NCBI GenBank assembly: GCA_031263485.1
Contig: JAISFS010000046.1
Coordinates: forward strand, 22,662 to 86,661
Direction: 5' to 3'
Source of the DNA: Deltaproteobacteria bacterium
GTDB taxonomy: Bacteria > Desulfobacterota > Desulfarculia > Adiutricales > Adiutricaceae
Length of the DNA stretch: 64,000 nt
How positions within the stretch are numbered: the stretch's first letter is position 1; each line of letters opens with the position of its first letter. The notes beneath the pieces are model-generated. The model saw only the letters and a program-made list of their open reading frames with translations. It had not been told where the DNA came from and searched no databases. Shown here piece by piece: positions 38,099 to 46,354 of the stretch. The position numbers and the translations under genes were made by a program.

Positions 38099-38869
38099 TT
38101 ACGGGCACGGCCCGGGATAGGGCCTCACGCCGAATTCGGGGAGCCTCTTCAGAACCGCGGGATCGCGGGTGAAGAGGCTCCCTTCCCTTTTCAGGAGCAG
38201 CCACGCGTCCGCGAGCCCGCTCAACAGGTACGGCTCGTGAGTGGCGACCACGCACACGCGCCCCGCCGCCTTGAGCCTCGCCAGATCTTCCAGGAGCGCA
38301 CCGGTCCCCGGCCAGTCCAGTCCCGAGAAAGGCTCGTCGAGGAGCACGGCCTTGGGCCCTCCCGCGAGCGCGGAAGCGATGGCCAGCCTTTTCTTGAGAC
38401 CGTGGGAGAGCCGCTCTACGGGCACGTCGAGCATCCCGGAAAGGCCCCAGCGCTCCGCGATGGCCTCCGCCCCGGCGACCGCGCCCGACTCGCCGGTCCC
38501 GGAATCGGATCCCGCCCCCCCTTTCACGCTCCCTCGCACGGCGTCCTCCGGCTTCCCGGAGCCTGCGGACCGGCTCAAGCCCAGCTCCAGCTCCTCGCGG
38601 GGATCCTCCCCCAGGAGGTACTGGTCGGGATCCTGAGGGACGAGAGCCGTGCCCTTGGCCAAGGCCTCCCGGGCGCTCTCCCCGTCCAGCTCGACCGTGC
38701 CGCCGCGCGGGCTCTCGAGACCTCCCAGGATGTCCAGGAAAGTGCTCTTGCCGGCGCCGTTCGCCCCGCAGATCAAGGCGAAGCCCCCGTCGGGAATCTC
38801 GAAAGTCAGCCCCCCGAAAAGCTCCTGCCCGCCGCGATGGCTGAAGCGAAGATCGATCGCCCTGAGCAC
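38099..38869 (-). CDS. ECF-type ABC transporter ATPase (BioM/CbiO-like)
   Basis: The 256-residue ATPase has Walker A GANGAGKST (about 35-43), Q-loop LVPQDPDQY, signature LSHGLKKRLAIA, Walker B KAVLLDEPFSGLD and H-loop VVATHEPYL. The closest pattern is the energy-coupling-factor ATPases. A Gly/Ser-rich insert of about 35 residues precedes the signature region. The gene starts three bases after the BioY stop, so it probably powers biotin uptake together with BioY. The transmembrane coupling protein BioN, usually needed in this class, is not adjacent. Confidence 0.85.
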   Translation of the reverse strand: MLRAIDLRFSHRGGQELFGGLTFEIPDGGFALICGANGAGKSTFLDILGGLESPRGGTVELDGESAREALAKGTALVPQDPDQYLLGEDPREELELGLSRSAGSGKPEDAVRGSVKGGAGSDSGTGESGAVAGAEAIAERWGLSGMLDVPVERLSHGLKKRLAIASALAGGPKAVLLDEPFSGLDWPGTGALLEDLARLKAAGRVCVVATHEPYLLSGLADAWLLLKREGSLFTRDPAVLKRLPEFGVRPYPGPCP

Positions 38870-38872
38870 CCT

Positions 38873-39682
38873 TCAAGGCCTCTCGCCGGGGCCCGACGGG
38901 TCCTCCGGGGCGACCGCGACCGCATCCGGGCCGACATCCGCCTGTCCCGGGGCGTCAGGGGCCGCGGACGGGCCGGTACCGGCCGATTCAGGTCCGTCCT
39001 TGACCCCTTCAGGTCCGGCAACGGCGCCTTTCCCGTCCTCCGCGCCCAAATCGGGTTCCTGGCCGCCGGTTCGGCCCAGGCCAAAGACGGGGACGCCGGG
39101 GACGGCCTCGCCTGCGGGGGGAGCCGATTCGATTTCGGGCGCGGCATCGCGGATTCCCAGCCTGCCCGCGATCCCGGCGGCGCAGGCGGCGGCAGCCGCC
39201 GCCTTGAGGGCATCGCCCGGCAAAAACGGCGTTACCGCCAGAAAGGCCCTGTCCCAGGGAAGCGACAGGTTCGCGTGAAGGCCGACAGCCCCCGCCGCGT
39301 TCACTACTGCCGTGGCCAAGGCTCCGCAGAGCGCACGGGCGGGCCACCCGCGACCGGCTGCGATCCCCGCCGCGGCCGCGGCGAGCGGGAACGACAGCGC
39401 GAAGCCGGCTGTGGGCCCGGCAAGGATCGCGGGACCCGCGACCCCGCCCGCGAAGACGGGAAAGCCCAGCAGCCCGGCGCCCACGTAAAGGGCCGCCGGC
39501 TTCCAGGCGCGGAAGCCTTCCGTGAATCCGCAAAGAAGGATAAAGAAGGTCTGCAGGGTGATCGGGACAGGCCCCAACGGCAGGGACACGTAAGCCCCGG
39601 CGGCCATGAGGGCCGCCCACAGCGCCGCGCGGGCGGCCCCGGCCGTCTCCTGAAGGGTGAAGGCGCGGAAGGTCTTTTCCAT
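38873..39682 (-). CDS. bioY: Biotin transporter substrate-binding protein BioY
   Basis: I start at ATG 39682 (MEKTFRAFTL), with AAGGA upstream, giving 269 residues. The membrane domain (about 15-180) shows the BioY signatures LPLGPVPITLQTFFILLCG, YVGAGLLGFPVFAGGVAG and GPTAGFALSFPLAA, with about six membrane helices. BioY is the S component that binds biotin in energy-coupling-factor uptake systems. The last 85-90 residues are an acidic Gly/Pro/Ala-rich tail (GQEPDLGAEDGKGAVAG) not expected in the family, probably cytoplasmic. The ATPase gene follows with a three-base gap. Confidence 0.92.
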   Translation of the reverse strand: MEKTFRAFTLQETAGAARAALWAALMAAGAYVSLPLGPVPITLQTFFILLCGFTEGFRAWKPAALYVGAGLLGFPVFAGGVAGPAILAGPTAGFALSFPLAAAAAGIAAGRGWPARALCGALATAVVNAAGAVGLHANLSLPWDRAFLAVTPFLPGDALKAAAAAACAAGIAGRLGIRDAAPEIESAPPAGEAVPGVPVFGLGRTGGQEPDLGAEDGKGAVAGPEGVKDGPESAGTGPSAAPDAPGQADVGPDAVAVAPEDPSGPGERP

Positions 39683-39903
39683 GAGGGGATCCTTGCTCCG
39701 GGACGTGATGGCCGTCGCGGAAGGCCCGGAGGCGCAATGTGCCAACGGCCATTCGAAGCCCCCATGCCGGAAAGCCGAGAGAGCCAAGAGAGCCGAGAGA
39801 GCCGCGCGGGGCCATCGGCGGTGACGCAGGACGAAGGGCTCAGCGCCGCTCAGGCGCCCGCCCCTGCCCTGCCCGTCGGCGCACGGAGCCGCAGGCCCTC
39901 GGG

Positions 39904-39999
39904 CCTGCGGATACCCGCGGCTCGGCGGCCAGATGCCTGCGGATACCCAGGCTCGGCGGGCCAGATGCCTGTTGATACCCTCGGCTCGGCGGGCCAGGC
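39904..39999. repeat. 32-bp tandem repeat, three units
   Basis: CCTGCGGATACCC...CTCGGCGG.CCAGATG units start at 39904, 39936 and 39968. The array lies upstream of bioY. Another short GAGAGCC-type repeat lies at about 39770-39805. Confidence 0.85.
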
Positions 40000-40017
40000 G
40001 GCCTGCTTACCCGCGCA

Positions 40018-40032
40018 TGTTGATTATCAACA
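40018..40032. promoter_or_regulatory. Perfect 15-bp palindrome, possible operator
   Basis: TGTTGATTATCAACA has 7-bp arms around one central base. It lies between the argC stop and the bioY operon, about 340 bp before the bioY start. It does not match the BirA or BioR consensus I know. It may be a repressor site or chance. Confidence 0.35.
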
Positions 40033-40136
40033 CCCAGGCGCATGAAACATTTGAGGGCATTCGAATATGACGGGTGGCCGCGAAACCCGAGAAAACGCTT
40101 CACGACAAATTACCGGCACGGCGGAGCGGGCGAGGG

Positions 40137-41204
40137 CTACGGCCGCAAGCCGGCGAGCGGCAGGCCCAATCCCTCGTCCTCGCCGGTCATGAGGTTCATG
40201 TTGGCGACCGCCTGGGTGGCCGCGCCCCGGGCGAGGTTGTCTATGACCGAGACGATCTTGAGTATCCCCGCGCCCTCGTCGTGGAACAGCGCCACATCGC
40301 AGAAGTTGGTGCCCCGCACGTCCACGGTCTGGGGTACGCCGCCCTCCTCCCTGAAACGAACGAAGCGCTCCGCGCGGTAGCGGGCCTCGTAAAGCGCCCT
40401 TATCTCCGGGTAAGGCGGGAGCCTTTCCGAATCGAGGTACACGGTCGCCTCTATGCCGCGGTTCATGGGGACCAGGTGCGGCGTGAACGCGAGCCTCAAG
40501 GGCTTCCCGCCGGCCAGCGCGAGTTCCTGGGCCATCTCGGGGGTGTGGGCGTGCCCGATCACCTTGTAGGCCCTGAAATTCTCCGCCACCTCGGCAAAGA
40601 GGTTCGGCACCAGCGCGGACTTGCCGGCGCCCGAGACCCCGCTCTTGCAGTCGGCTATCACGGGGGAATCGGGTCCCAAAAGGCTTCTCTCTGCGAGCGG
40701 GAGGAGCGAGAGGATCACGCAGGTGGGATAGCAGCCGGGGTTCGCGACCAGCCGCGCCGATTTGATCTCCCCGCGGCGGATCTCCGGGAGCCCGTAGACA
40801 GCCTCGCCCAGGAGTTCCGGGGCGGAGTGCTCGGTCTTGTACCATCTGGGGTACATGGCCGGGGACTTCAGACGGAAGTCCCCGGTGAGATCCACCGCCT
40901 TCGCGCCCAGCTTCAGCACCCGCGGGGCAAGCCCCATGGAGACGCCGTGCGAGACGGCAAGAAAGAAGAGCTCCGGAAAGCGCCCCGGATCCCGGTCCTT
41001 GAGCTTCTCGAGATCCGCCGGGTCCTCCAGGACCAGATCCCCGTAGCCCGTGACCCCGGAGAGGTGGGGGAGCTCGTCCGCGAGCCTCCTGCCCTTCAAG
41101 CCCCTTGAAGTGACCAGCGTCACCTCGGAACCGGGCCTTCCCGCAAGGACGCCCAGGACGGCGGCGCCGGTGTAGCCCGTCGCCCCGATCACGCCTATCC
41201 TCAT
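40137..41204 (-). CDS. argC: N-acetyl-gamma-glutamyl-phosphate reductase
   Basis: I start at ATG 41204 (MRIGVIGATGYTGAAVLGVL), where the NADP-binding fold begins; the track start adds 20 unrelated residues. The 355-residue protein has the catalytic cysteine in LVANPGCYPTCVIL, GVSGAGKSALVPNLFAEVAE, and the conserved histidine in YKVIGHAHTPEMAQ. It reduces N-acetylglutamyl phosphate to the semialdehyde, the third step of arginine synthesis, in the cytosol. AGGTCGAGTG precedes the start. No other arg gene is in the window, so arginine genes are dispersed. It lies downstream of rpsI in the same direction but behind a terminator. Confidence 0.96.
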   Translation of the reverse strand: MRIGVIGATGYTGAAVLGVLAGRPGSEVTLVTSRGLKGRRLADELPHLSGVTGYGDLVLEDPADLEKLKDRDPGRFPELFFLAVSHGVSMGLAPRVLKLGAKAVDLTGDFRLKSPAMYPRWYKTEHSAPELLGEAVYGLPEIRRGEIKSARLVANPGCYPTCVILSLLPLAERSLLGPDSPVIADCKSGVSGAGKSALVPNLFAEVAENFRAYKVIGHAHTPEMAQELALAGGKPLRLAFTPHLVPMNRGIEATVYLDSERLPPYPEIRALYEARYRAERFVRFREEGGVPQTVDVRGTNFCDVALFHDEGAGILKIVSVIDNLARGAATQAVANMNLMTGEDEGLGLPLAGLRP

Positions 41205-41572
41205 CACTCGACCTGCCTTTCCGGTCCTCCGCCCCAAGCCCTTATCCCTAAGCCCATGGCTCATGGCGCGATGGCCCGCCGCGGCGGGGGACCTTTGCGC
41301 GGCCGCAGGGCCGCAGAGAATTTCGGCTGATTCAGCAAGCCTTGCAGGGCCTTCCCCCGCAACCCCATCCCGGCTTCACGGAACGGACTCGGGCCTCGGG
41401 AGCCTTGCCGCGCAGGACCACCGAAGTCCCTTTGTCCGGGGCGTCCCCCGCCGCGCGCGCGACCGAGCGCCGCGCCCTTTCCCTTTGCCGCCGGAGCACC
41501 GTGCGGGACCGGGATTTCAGCCGCGCTGCCGGACGCCGGTCGGACTCAAGGCGACACGGCCTGGAATGGTGG

Positions 41573-41621
41573 CCCCAAAAACAGGAATCCGGGCCCTTCC
41601 TTCCCGGAGGGGCCCGGATCC
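41573..41621 (-). terminator. Intrinsic terminator after rpsI
   Basis: On the minus strand a GC-rich stem (GGATCCGGGCCC pairing with GGGCCCGGATTCC) is followed by TGTTTTTGGGG. It lies about 40 bp beyond the rpsI stop and should end the rplM-rpsI transcript before argC. Confidence 0.8.
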
Positions 41622-41662
41622 ACGTTAGTCGGACATGTCGCGGGGCGGCCCCCCGTCGCAGG

Positions 41663-42058
41663 CTACCTCTTGGAGTACTGGAAGCGGGCCCTCGCGCCCT
41701 TCTGGCCGTACTTCTTGCGCTCCTTCTCCCGGCTGTCCCGGGTGAGGAGCCCGGCCTTCTTCAGCGCGGGCCGCAGACTCTCATCGTATAGCTGCAGGGC
41801 CTTGGCGATGCCGTGGCGCACGGCGCCCGCCTGACCGGAGACGCCGCCGCCGGACGCCAGGATGTAGATGTCGAACTTCCCGTGGTTGTTCGTGAGCGAC
41901 AGCGCCTGTTCGGCTATGATGCGCAGGGTCTCCCGGGCGAAGTAGTCCTGGAGGTTGCGGCGCTTGTTGACGGTCACGGTGCCCGAACCGGGGGCGAGCC
42001 AGACCCTGGCTATGGCGTTCTTGCGTTTGCCGGTGGCGTAGAACCTTTCGATTGGCAT
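41663..42058 (-). CDS. rpsI: 30S ribosomal protein S9
   Basis: The 131 residues match S9 throughout: [20 protein letters not shown] at the start, [19 protein letters not shown] in the middle and the C-terminal tail ending FQYSKR, which reaches the ribosomal P site. It lies 25 bp after rplM in the usual rplM-rpsI pair. Confidence 0.98.
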   Translation of the reverse strand: MPIERFYATGKRKNAIARVWLAPGSGTVTVNKRRNLQDYFARETLRIIAEQALSLTNNHGKFDIYILASGGGVSGQAGAVRHGIAKALQLYDESLRPALKKAGLLTRDSREKERKKYGQKGARARFQYSKR

Positions 42059-42083
42059 GTCGTTCCTCGGCTAGTCCTGGCGT

Positions 42084-42521
42084 CTACAGCTCGAGCTTCT
42101 CGGGCTTCTGGGGGGAGTGGGGATGGGAAGGCCCGGCGTAGACCTTGAGCTTCTTGAGCTGACGGCGGCCCAAGGTGTTCTTGGGGAGCATGCCGCGCAC
42201 GGCGCGCATGATGACGTCCCTGGGCTTCTTCTCCAGAAGGGTCTTGGCCGCCGTCTCCTTCAGGCCCCCGATGAAGCCCGTGTAGTGGCGGTAGATCTTG
42301 TCCTCCAGCTTGCGGCCGGTGAAGCGGACCTTGTCGGCGTTGACCACGACCACGAAGTCGCCGGTGTCGCAGTGGGGGGTGAAGATCGCCTTGTGCTTGC
42401 CGCGGAGGCGGCGGGCTATCTCGGAGGCCAGGCGCCCCACCACCTTGTCGGCGGCGTCAACGAGGTACCACTTCTTCTCGACCTCGGGCTCCTTGGCCAT
42501 GAAAGACTTGTTGACATCCAT
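42084..42521 (-). CDS. rplM: 50S ribosomal protein L13
   Basis: The 145 residues are standard L13: [51 protein letters not shown] and [14 protein letters not shown]. The first ten residues are a short N-terminal extension before the conserved start. AGGTAG lies about 7 bp before the ATG. A sigma-70 promoter about 100 bp upstream fits the known pair with rpsI. L13 is an early 50S assembly protein and in E. coli represses its own mRNA through the leader; the roughly 95-nt leader here leaves room for that, but I cannot identify the structure. Confidence 0.98.
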   Translation of the reverse strand: MDVNKSFMAKEPEVEKKWYLVDAADKVVGRLASEIARRLRGKHKAIFTPHCDTGDFVVVVNADKVRFTGRKLEDKIYRHYTGFIGGLKETAAKTLLEKKPRDVIMRAVRGMLPKNTLGRRQLKKLKVYAGPSHPHSPQKPEKLEL

Positions 42522-42623
42522 CTTTAAGCTACCTTGGGGGGCCTTGTTTGGCGGTCCTCGCGGGGCTGACGCCCCGACCGCCTGCGGGCCCGCGTCTCGG
42601 GCGCGGAAAGGCCTGAACTCGTG

Positions 42624-42652
42624 CTTATAGCACCTGCCGTCCGACGTGTCAA
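42624..42652 (-). promoter_or_regulatory. Strong sigma-70 promoter of rplM-rpsI
   Basis: On the minus strand TTGACA (42652-42647), exactly 17 bp of spacer and TATAAG (42629-42624) give a near-consensus promoter about 103 bp before rplM. Confidence 0.85.
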
Positions 42653-43007
42653 GAGGCGCCGACGCCCGTCCGGTCTCCGGGGGGCAGCCGCCGTTGCCGG
42701 AGAGCGGGGAACGGCCCCTGCCTACAGGGGAAAAAAAAGACCGACCCGGAAGCCCCGCCGAGCCATGGCCCGATCATCGGCTTCAGGCCAGATCAGGGCC
42801 ATATCGGAGTCGGGGGCGGGCTGGCCGAAACGCCACGCGTGCCATAATCATACGGCTTTTCGGCAACCCTTTCAAGCCCGGAAGCGCGGACGCGCGGGCG
42901 AAGGCGGACGCGCGGGGCCCGACCTCGGGACCGTTGGGGCGGTGCTCCGGGGCATGCCGGAGCCCCGCCCGCGTCCGTCCGCCCCGGAAAGGCCGACCGG
43001 GACCCGA

Positions 43008-44390
43008 TCATCGTTCCCCCTCCCGCTCGAAGACCGCGTAAAAGAAGCCGTCCATGTCGTGTCGGTGAGTGACCGTCCGAAAGCGGCCGGGGCCGATCTT
43101 GAGGGGCTCCAGCTCCGGGGGGAGGTCCTCCGCCGGATGGAAGTCCGGGCGGGAGGCCGAAAAGGCGTCCGCCACCTCGGGGCCCTCCTCGCGGGTGACG
43201 GTGCAGACGCTGTAGATGAGCCTGCCCCCGGGGCGCACGGCCATGGCGGCGGCGTCCAGGATGGATTTCTGGAAGCGAGCGAGCTTCGCGACGTCCTCGG
43301 GAACGCGCTTCCACTTGATGTCCGGCCGGCGGCGGATGACCCCCAGCCCCGTGCAGGGGGCGTCGGCGATGACCAGGTCCCAGGACGGCTCCAGCGTGGC
43401 CTCCAGGATGTCCCCCTGGAGGATCTTCACCCGGTCGAAGACGCCCAGCCTCCTGGCTTCCGCGTAGAGATCCTCGAGCCTCAGGCGGGAGTTGTCCATG
43501 GCCGCGGCCCGGGCCTCCGGGAAGGCGCCCAGCACGGCGAAGGACTTTCCGCCCACGCCCGCGCAACAGTCCAGAAACCTCCTGGGACCGGGGCCGGCGG
43601 GGGGGCCCGCCAGAAGCGCCGTCAGCTGCGAGGCCTCGTCCTGGATGCTGAAGTGCCCCTCCCTGAAGCCCGGCCAGGTGTCCGGGCGGCCCGCGGCCAC
43701 GATCTCGGGCTTCAGCCCCGCAGGCGACCAAACCGTGGGACGCGTCGGGAAACGGAGCCGCTCCGCGAACTCCTCCCTGGTCCCCCCGGCGGGGTTCAGG
43801 CGGATGGTCGGCGGCGCGGGCTGGTTCCCGGCGGCCAGGAATGCGCGGGTCTCCCTGACGCCCCACTCGGATGCCAGCTTGTTCACCAGCCATTCCGGGT
43901 GCGAGTAGAAGGTAGCCAGCCGAACCAGCTCCGGGGTGTCCTCCCCGTCACGCTCGCGTGGCCAGAACGCGTCCGACTCCTTGTCGCGCACGAAGGCCCT
44001 GAGCACCGCGTTGATGAGCCCCTCGCGGCCCGGGGTGAAGCTCTTGCCCAGCGCGGTCGTCTCGTTCACCGCGGCGTGGTGGCCCACCCGGTCCATGAAG
44101 AGGATCTGCGAGAGCCCCATGCGCAACAGGATGCGCACCGCCTTGGGGGTCTTGGAGCCCGAGCTGAGCTTCCCGTCTATCAGGAAGTCCAGCCGGCTCT
44201 GGTGGCGCAGGCAGGCGTAGACGATTGCGGAGGCGAGCGCCATGTCGCGCCGGGAGAGCATGACCCCCAGCCGTCCCAGGACGTCCTCCGGCCGGGCCCC
44301 CTCGGCGGAGGCCCTGAGGACGCCCAGCGCCACCCGGCGCGGGTTGGGGGACAGGCTCCCCCCCTGGGACTTCGCGGAGGGCTCGTACAT
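43008..44390 (-). CDS. rsmB: 16S rRNA m5C967 methyltransferase RsmB
   Basis: The 460-residue protein has a NusB-like RNA-binding domain first (about 20-150, RRVALGVLRASAEGARPEDV) and then the SAM-dependent Rossmann domain. The latter shows FLDCCAGVGGKSFAVLGAF (SAM loop), LVIADAPCTGLGVIRRRPD with the first motif cysteine, and LIYSVCTVTREEGPEV with the second. The two-cysteine mechanism defines m5C RNA methyltransferases. The enzyme methylates C967 of 16S rRNA by E. coli numbering. AAAGG lies 9 bp upstream of the start. It precedes rplM in the same direction, but rplM has its own promoter. Confidence 0.95.
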   Translation of the reverse strand: MYEPSAKSQGGSLSPNPRRVALGVLRASAEGARPEDVLGRLGVMLSRRDMALASAIVYACLRHQSRLDFLIDGKLSSGSKTPKAVRILLRMGLSQILFMDRVGHHAAVNETTALGKSFTPGREGLINAVLRAFVRDKESDAFWPRERDGEDTPELVRLATFYSHPEWLVNKLASEWGVRETRAFLAAGNQPAPPTIRLNPAGGTREEFAERLRFPTRPTVWSPAGLKPEIVAAGRPDTWPGFREGHFSIQDEASQLTALLAGPPAGPGPRRFLDCCAGVGGKSFAVLGAFPEARAAAMDNSRLRLEDLYAEARRLGVFDRVKILQGDILEATLEPSWDLVIADAPCTGLGVIRRRPDIKWKRVPEDVAKLARFQKSILDAAAMAVRPGGRLIYSVCTVTREEGPEVADAFSASRPDFHPAEDLPPELEPLKIGPGRFRTVTHRHDMDGFFYAVFEREGER

Positions 44391-44656
44391 TTCGGAAGAC
44401 CTTTCTTAGGCTTTGCCGGTCTCAGGCGCTGTAGGGTCGCCCGGGCCGCAGGCCGAACGCGGGCGGGCGCCTGGAAGAACGGACCCGGGCCGCCAGGGCA
44501 CTGGAACGCTTCGAGGGAGGGCGGGCCGGAGACTCGACCGCGAAGCCCTCCGGCCCGCCCGCCGCTCCCGGCCCCTTGTTCCTTCCGGCGGAAGCCCGGC
44601 GGAAACGCATCGGGCATTGCGCCTCCAGGCGCCGGCCGTAGCCCCGACCACAGCCA

Positions 44657-44686
44657 AAGATAAGCGGGATCGGGCGGAAAGGTCAA
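44657..44686 (-). promoter_or_regulatory. Sigma-70 promoter candidate for rsmB
   Basis: On the minus strand TTGACC (44686-44681), an 18-bp spacer and TATCTT (44662-44657) lie about 270 bp before rsmB. Confidence 0.45.
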
Positions 44687-45560
44687 CAGATGATGCGCCC
44701 TTTCCGTTAGCTCGATCGGGCGCCGCCGTCCCGGGCCCGCGCCCGGATTTTCCGTCCGAGTCCCGCAGCCGGCACTTCCTTTCAAAAATGAGGGAAAGCT
44801 TGACTTGTCCGGGAGTTCCGCGTAAGTTCACGCGGCTCTGTCGCGCCTCCGAACGCAGGGCGCCGGCGGCGCGACCCTGGAAAAACGCTCCCGATGCGGC
44901 CCAACGGCCGCCAAGTCAACGTTCCCGGACCGCCAGGAACCCCGCCTGGGGCCATGCGCTCGGGCAGGGGGCTCCGCCATGGGGCCAAGGGACCTCCGCG
45001 GATGAACCGAACTCCGCCCGATAGGGCGCCTCTTGGACTCCGCAGGCCCGTCGGCAGGGTCTTCGGGAACGCCGGTGGCCGATAACGGATAAAAAAAACC
45101 TGCGGCGAAAAATATTCCTCTTGAAATATAACCAGTGTTTTCAGCGAGTTGGCTTCACCGCCCTTCCGGGGCGCCGTCCGCAGGTGGCTCCGTTGGCTGC
45201 GCCGGCGAGCTCCGCCGATCATCTCGAACGCCCCGGGACGGCCCCGGGAGCGGACCTCAACCGATGGCCCGGGCCGACTCGGCACTCTACAAGAAAATGA
45301 GACGCCCGGACACGTCTTCTCGAAAACCGTTTAACTTTTCCCCCGGGGTGTCGATAAGAGAGCAAAGCCCGGCGGCGCCGGCAAAGACCCGAGGTCTCCT
45401 GGCCACGGGAACTGCCTCTCCAAGACGCCGCGCGGCTGGCAAATTGCGGCGCCCGGCCGACCGACGGCCCATGGCGCCCCCCGCCGGAACCCCCCGCTTA
45501 CGGCCTTCGGCCGGAGGATCGGACAGCGGAGGGCGGCACATTCTCAATTCCGGAGGGAAT
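44687..45560. other. Divergent spacer between rsmB and the MerR-like gene
   Basis: No gene is supported. The long plus frame from 45135 is an open GC-rich extension of the MerR-like gene. An A-rich patch near 45.09-45.13 kb (AAATATTCCTCTTGAAATATAAC) could hold a plus-strand promoter, but the -35 is poor. Confidence 0.4.
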
Positions 45561-45917
45561 ATGATGGCCCCTTTGAACGCATTGGATAAGATAGGCCTGA
45601 GCATCGACCAGGTCTCCCAGATGACCGGCGTCAAGAAGACTACCTTGAGATACTGGGAGAAGGAATTCTCCGAGTACCTGAAGCCGGACAGGACCGACAC
45701 GAAACGCCGCCAGTATTCCCTCCAGGAGGTGGAGAAGGTCGCGGTCTTGAAGCAACTCATTGAGGAGGAGAAGTACAAATCGGCGGGGGTGCGCCTCAAG
45801 CTCGGCCTGAACGCCTCCCTGCCCGCCGCGTCCCCCGCGGTCACGGCCGGCCCCGCCGCGCCCGCGCCCGCGTCCTTAGGCGGCAACTCCTCCGGCAGTT
45901 CGCCTCCGGACGGCTGA
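45561..45917 (+). CDS. Small MerR-like HTH regulator
   Basis: GGAGG lies just before ATG 45561, which is followed directly by a second, better-spaced ATG at 45564. I take these rather than the long upstream extension. The 118 residues hold a winged HTH of MerR type: LSIDQVSQMTGVKKTTLRYW (about 14-32) and then TDTKRRQYSLQEVEKVAVLK. About 25 helical residues follow, then an Ala/Pro-rich tail. No effector-binding domain or metal-binding cysteines are present. Similar short MerR-like proteins are common beside housekeeping genes in deltaproteobacteria, but the target is unknown. A strong terminator follows. Confidence 0.82.
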   Translation: MMAPLNALDKIGLSIDQVSQMTGVKKTTLRYWEKEFSEYLKPDRTDTKRRQYSLQEVEKVAVLKQLIEEEKYKSAGVRLKLGLNASLPAASPAVTAGPAAPAPASLGGNSSGSSPPDG

Positions 45918-46015
45918 TGGCCCTCCAGGGCCCGATCTTGCCCGGGGCCGGCCCAGAAGGCTCCGGGACTCCGGCGTAAGCCAGGGACGGCGACGGCGTA
46001 TATTCGCCACGCGGC

Positions 46016-46063
46016 GGAAAAGGGAGGATTCCACAGCGAATCCTCCCTTTTCCGTTTTTTCTT
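46016..46063 (+). terminator. Intrinsic terminator after the MerR-like gene
   Basis: A perfect 16-bp stem (GGAAAAGGGAGGATTC/GAATCCTCCCTTTTCC) with a six-base loop is followed by GTTTTTTCTT. It is the clearest terminator in the window. Confidence 0.95.
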
Positions 46064-46354
46064 ATCGTCACTGCCCATATGCCGGGCGCGAATCGGGGAA
46101 CGAGCCAAAGCCGCAACAGAGAGTCAGGGCCGAGCAAGAGTCAGGGCCGAGACAGAACCAGTGGTCGAGGTCAGGGGCGGGGCCTGGTTGCAAGTCGAAC
46201 CCTTGCTGGCCCGCCATCGACGCGCCGCGTCCGCAGGCCGAAAAAGGACAGGGGGACGGAGATAAGGAAGGTGCGAAAGATCGAAGGCACAAAGGCAAAA
46301 AAATAAGCGTCCGCGAGAAAAACGACGCAACGCCAGGGCGATTCACGGGCTCCC

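Noticed and set aside
37898-40045. 715-residue plus-strand frame
   Set aside because: It lies opposite the ABC ATPase and bioY genes, whose motifs are clear, and its own text is Arg/Gly/Pro-rich; it is an antisense shadow in GC-rich DNA.
42621-44663. 680-residue plus-strand frame
   Set aside because: It is antisense to rsmB, which has complete catalytic motifs and a normal length.
45135-45560. Long N-terminal extension of the MerR-like gene
   Set aside because: It is not protein-like, and GGAGG sits directly before the ATG where the HTH domain begins.
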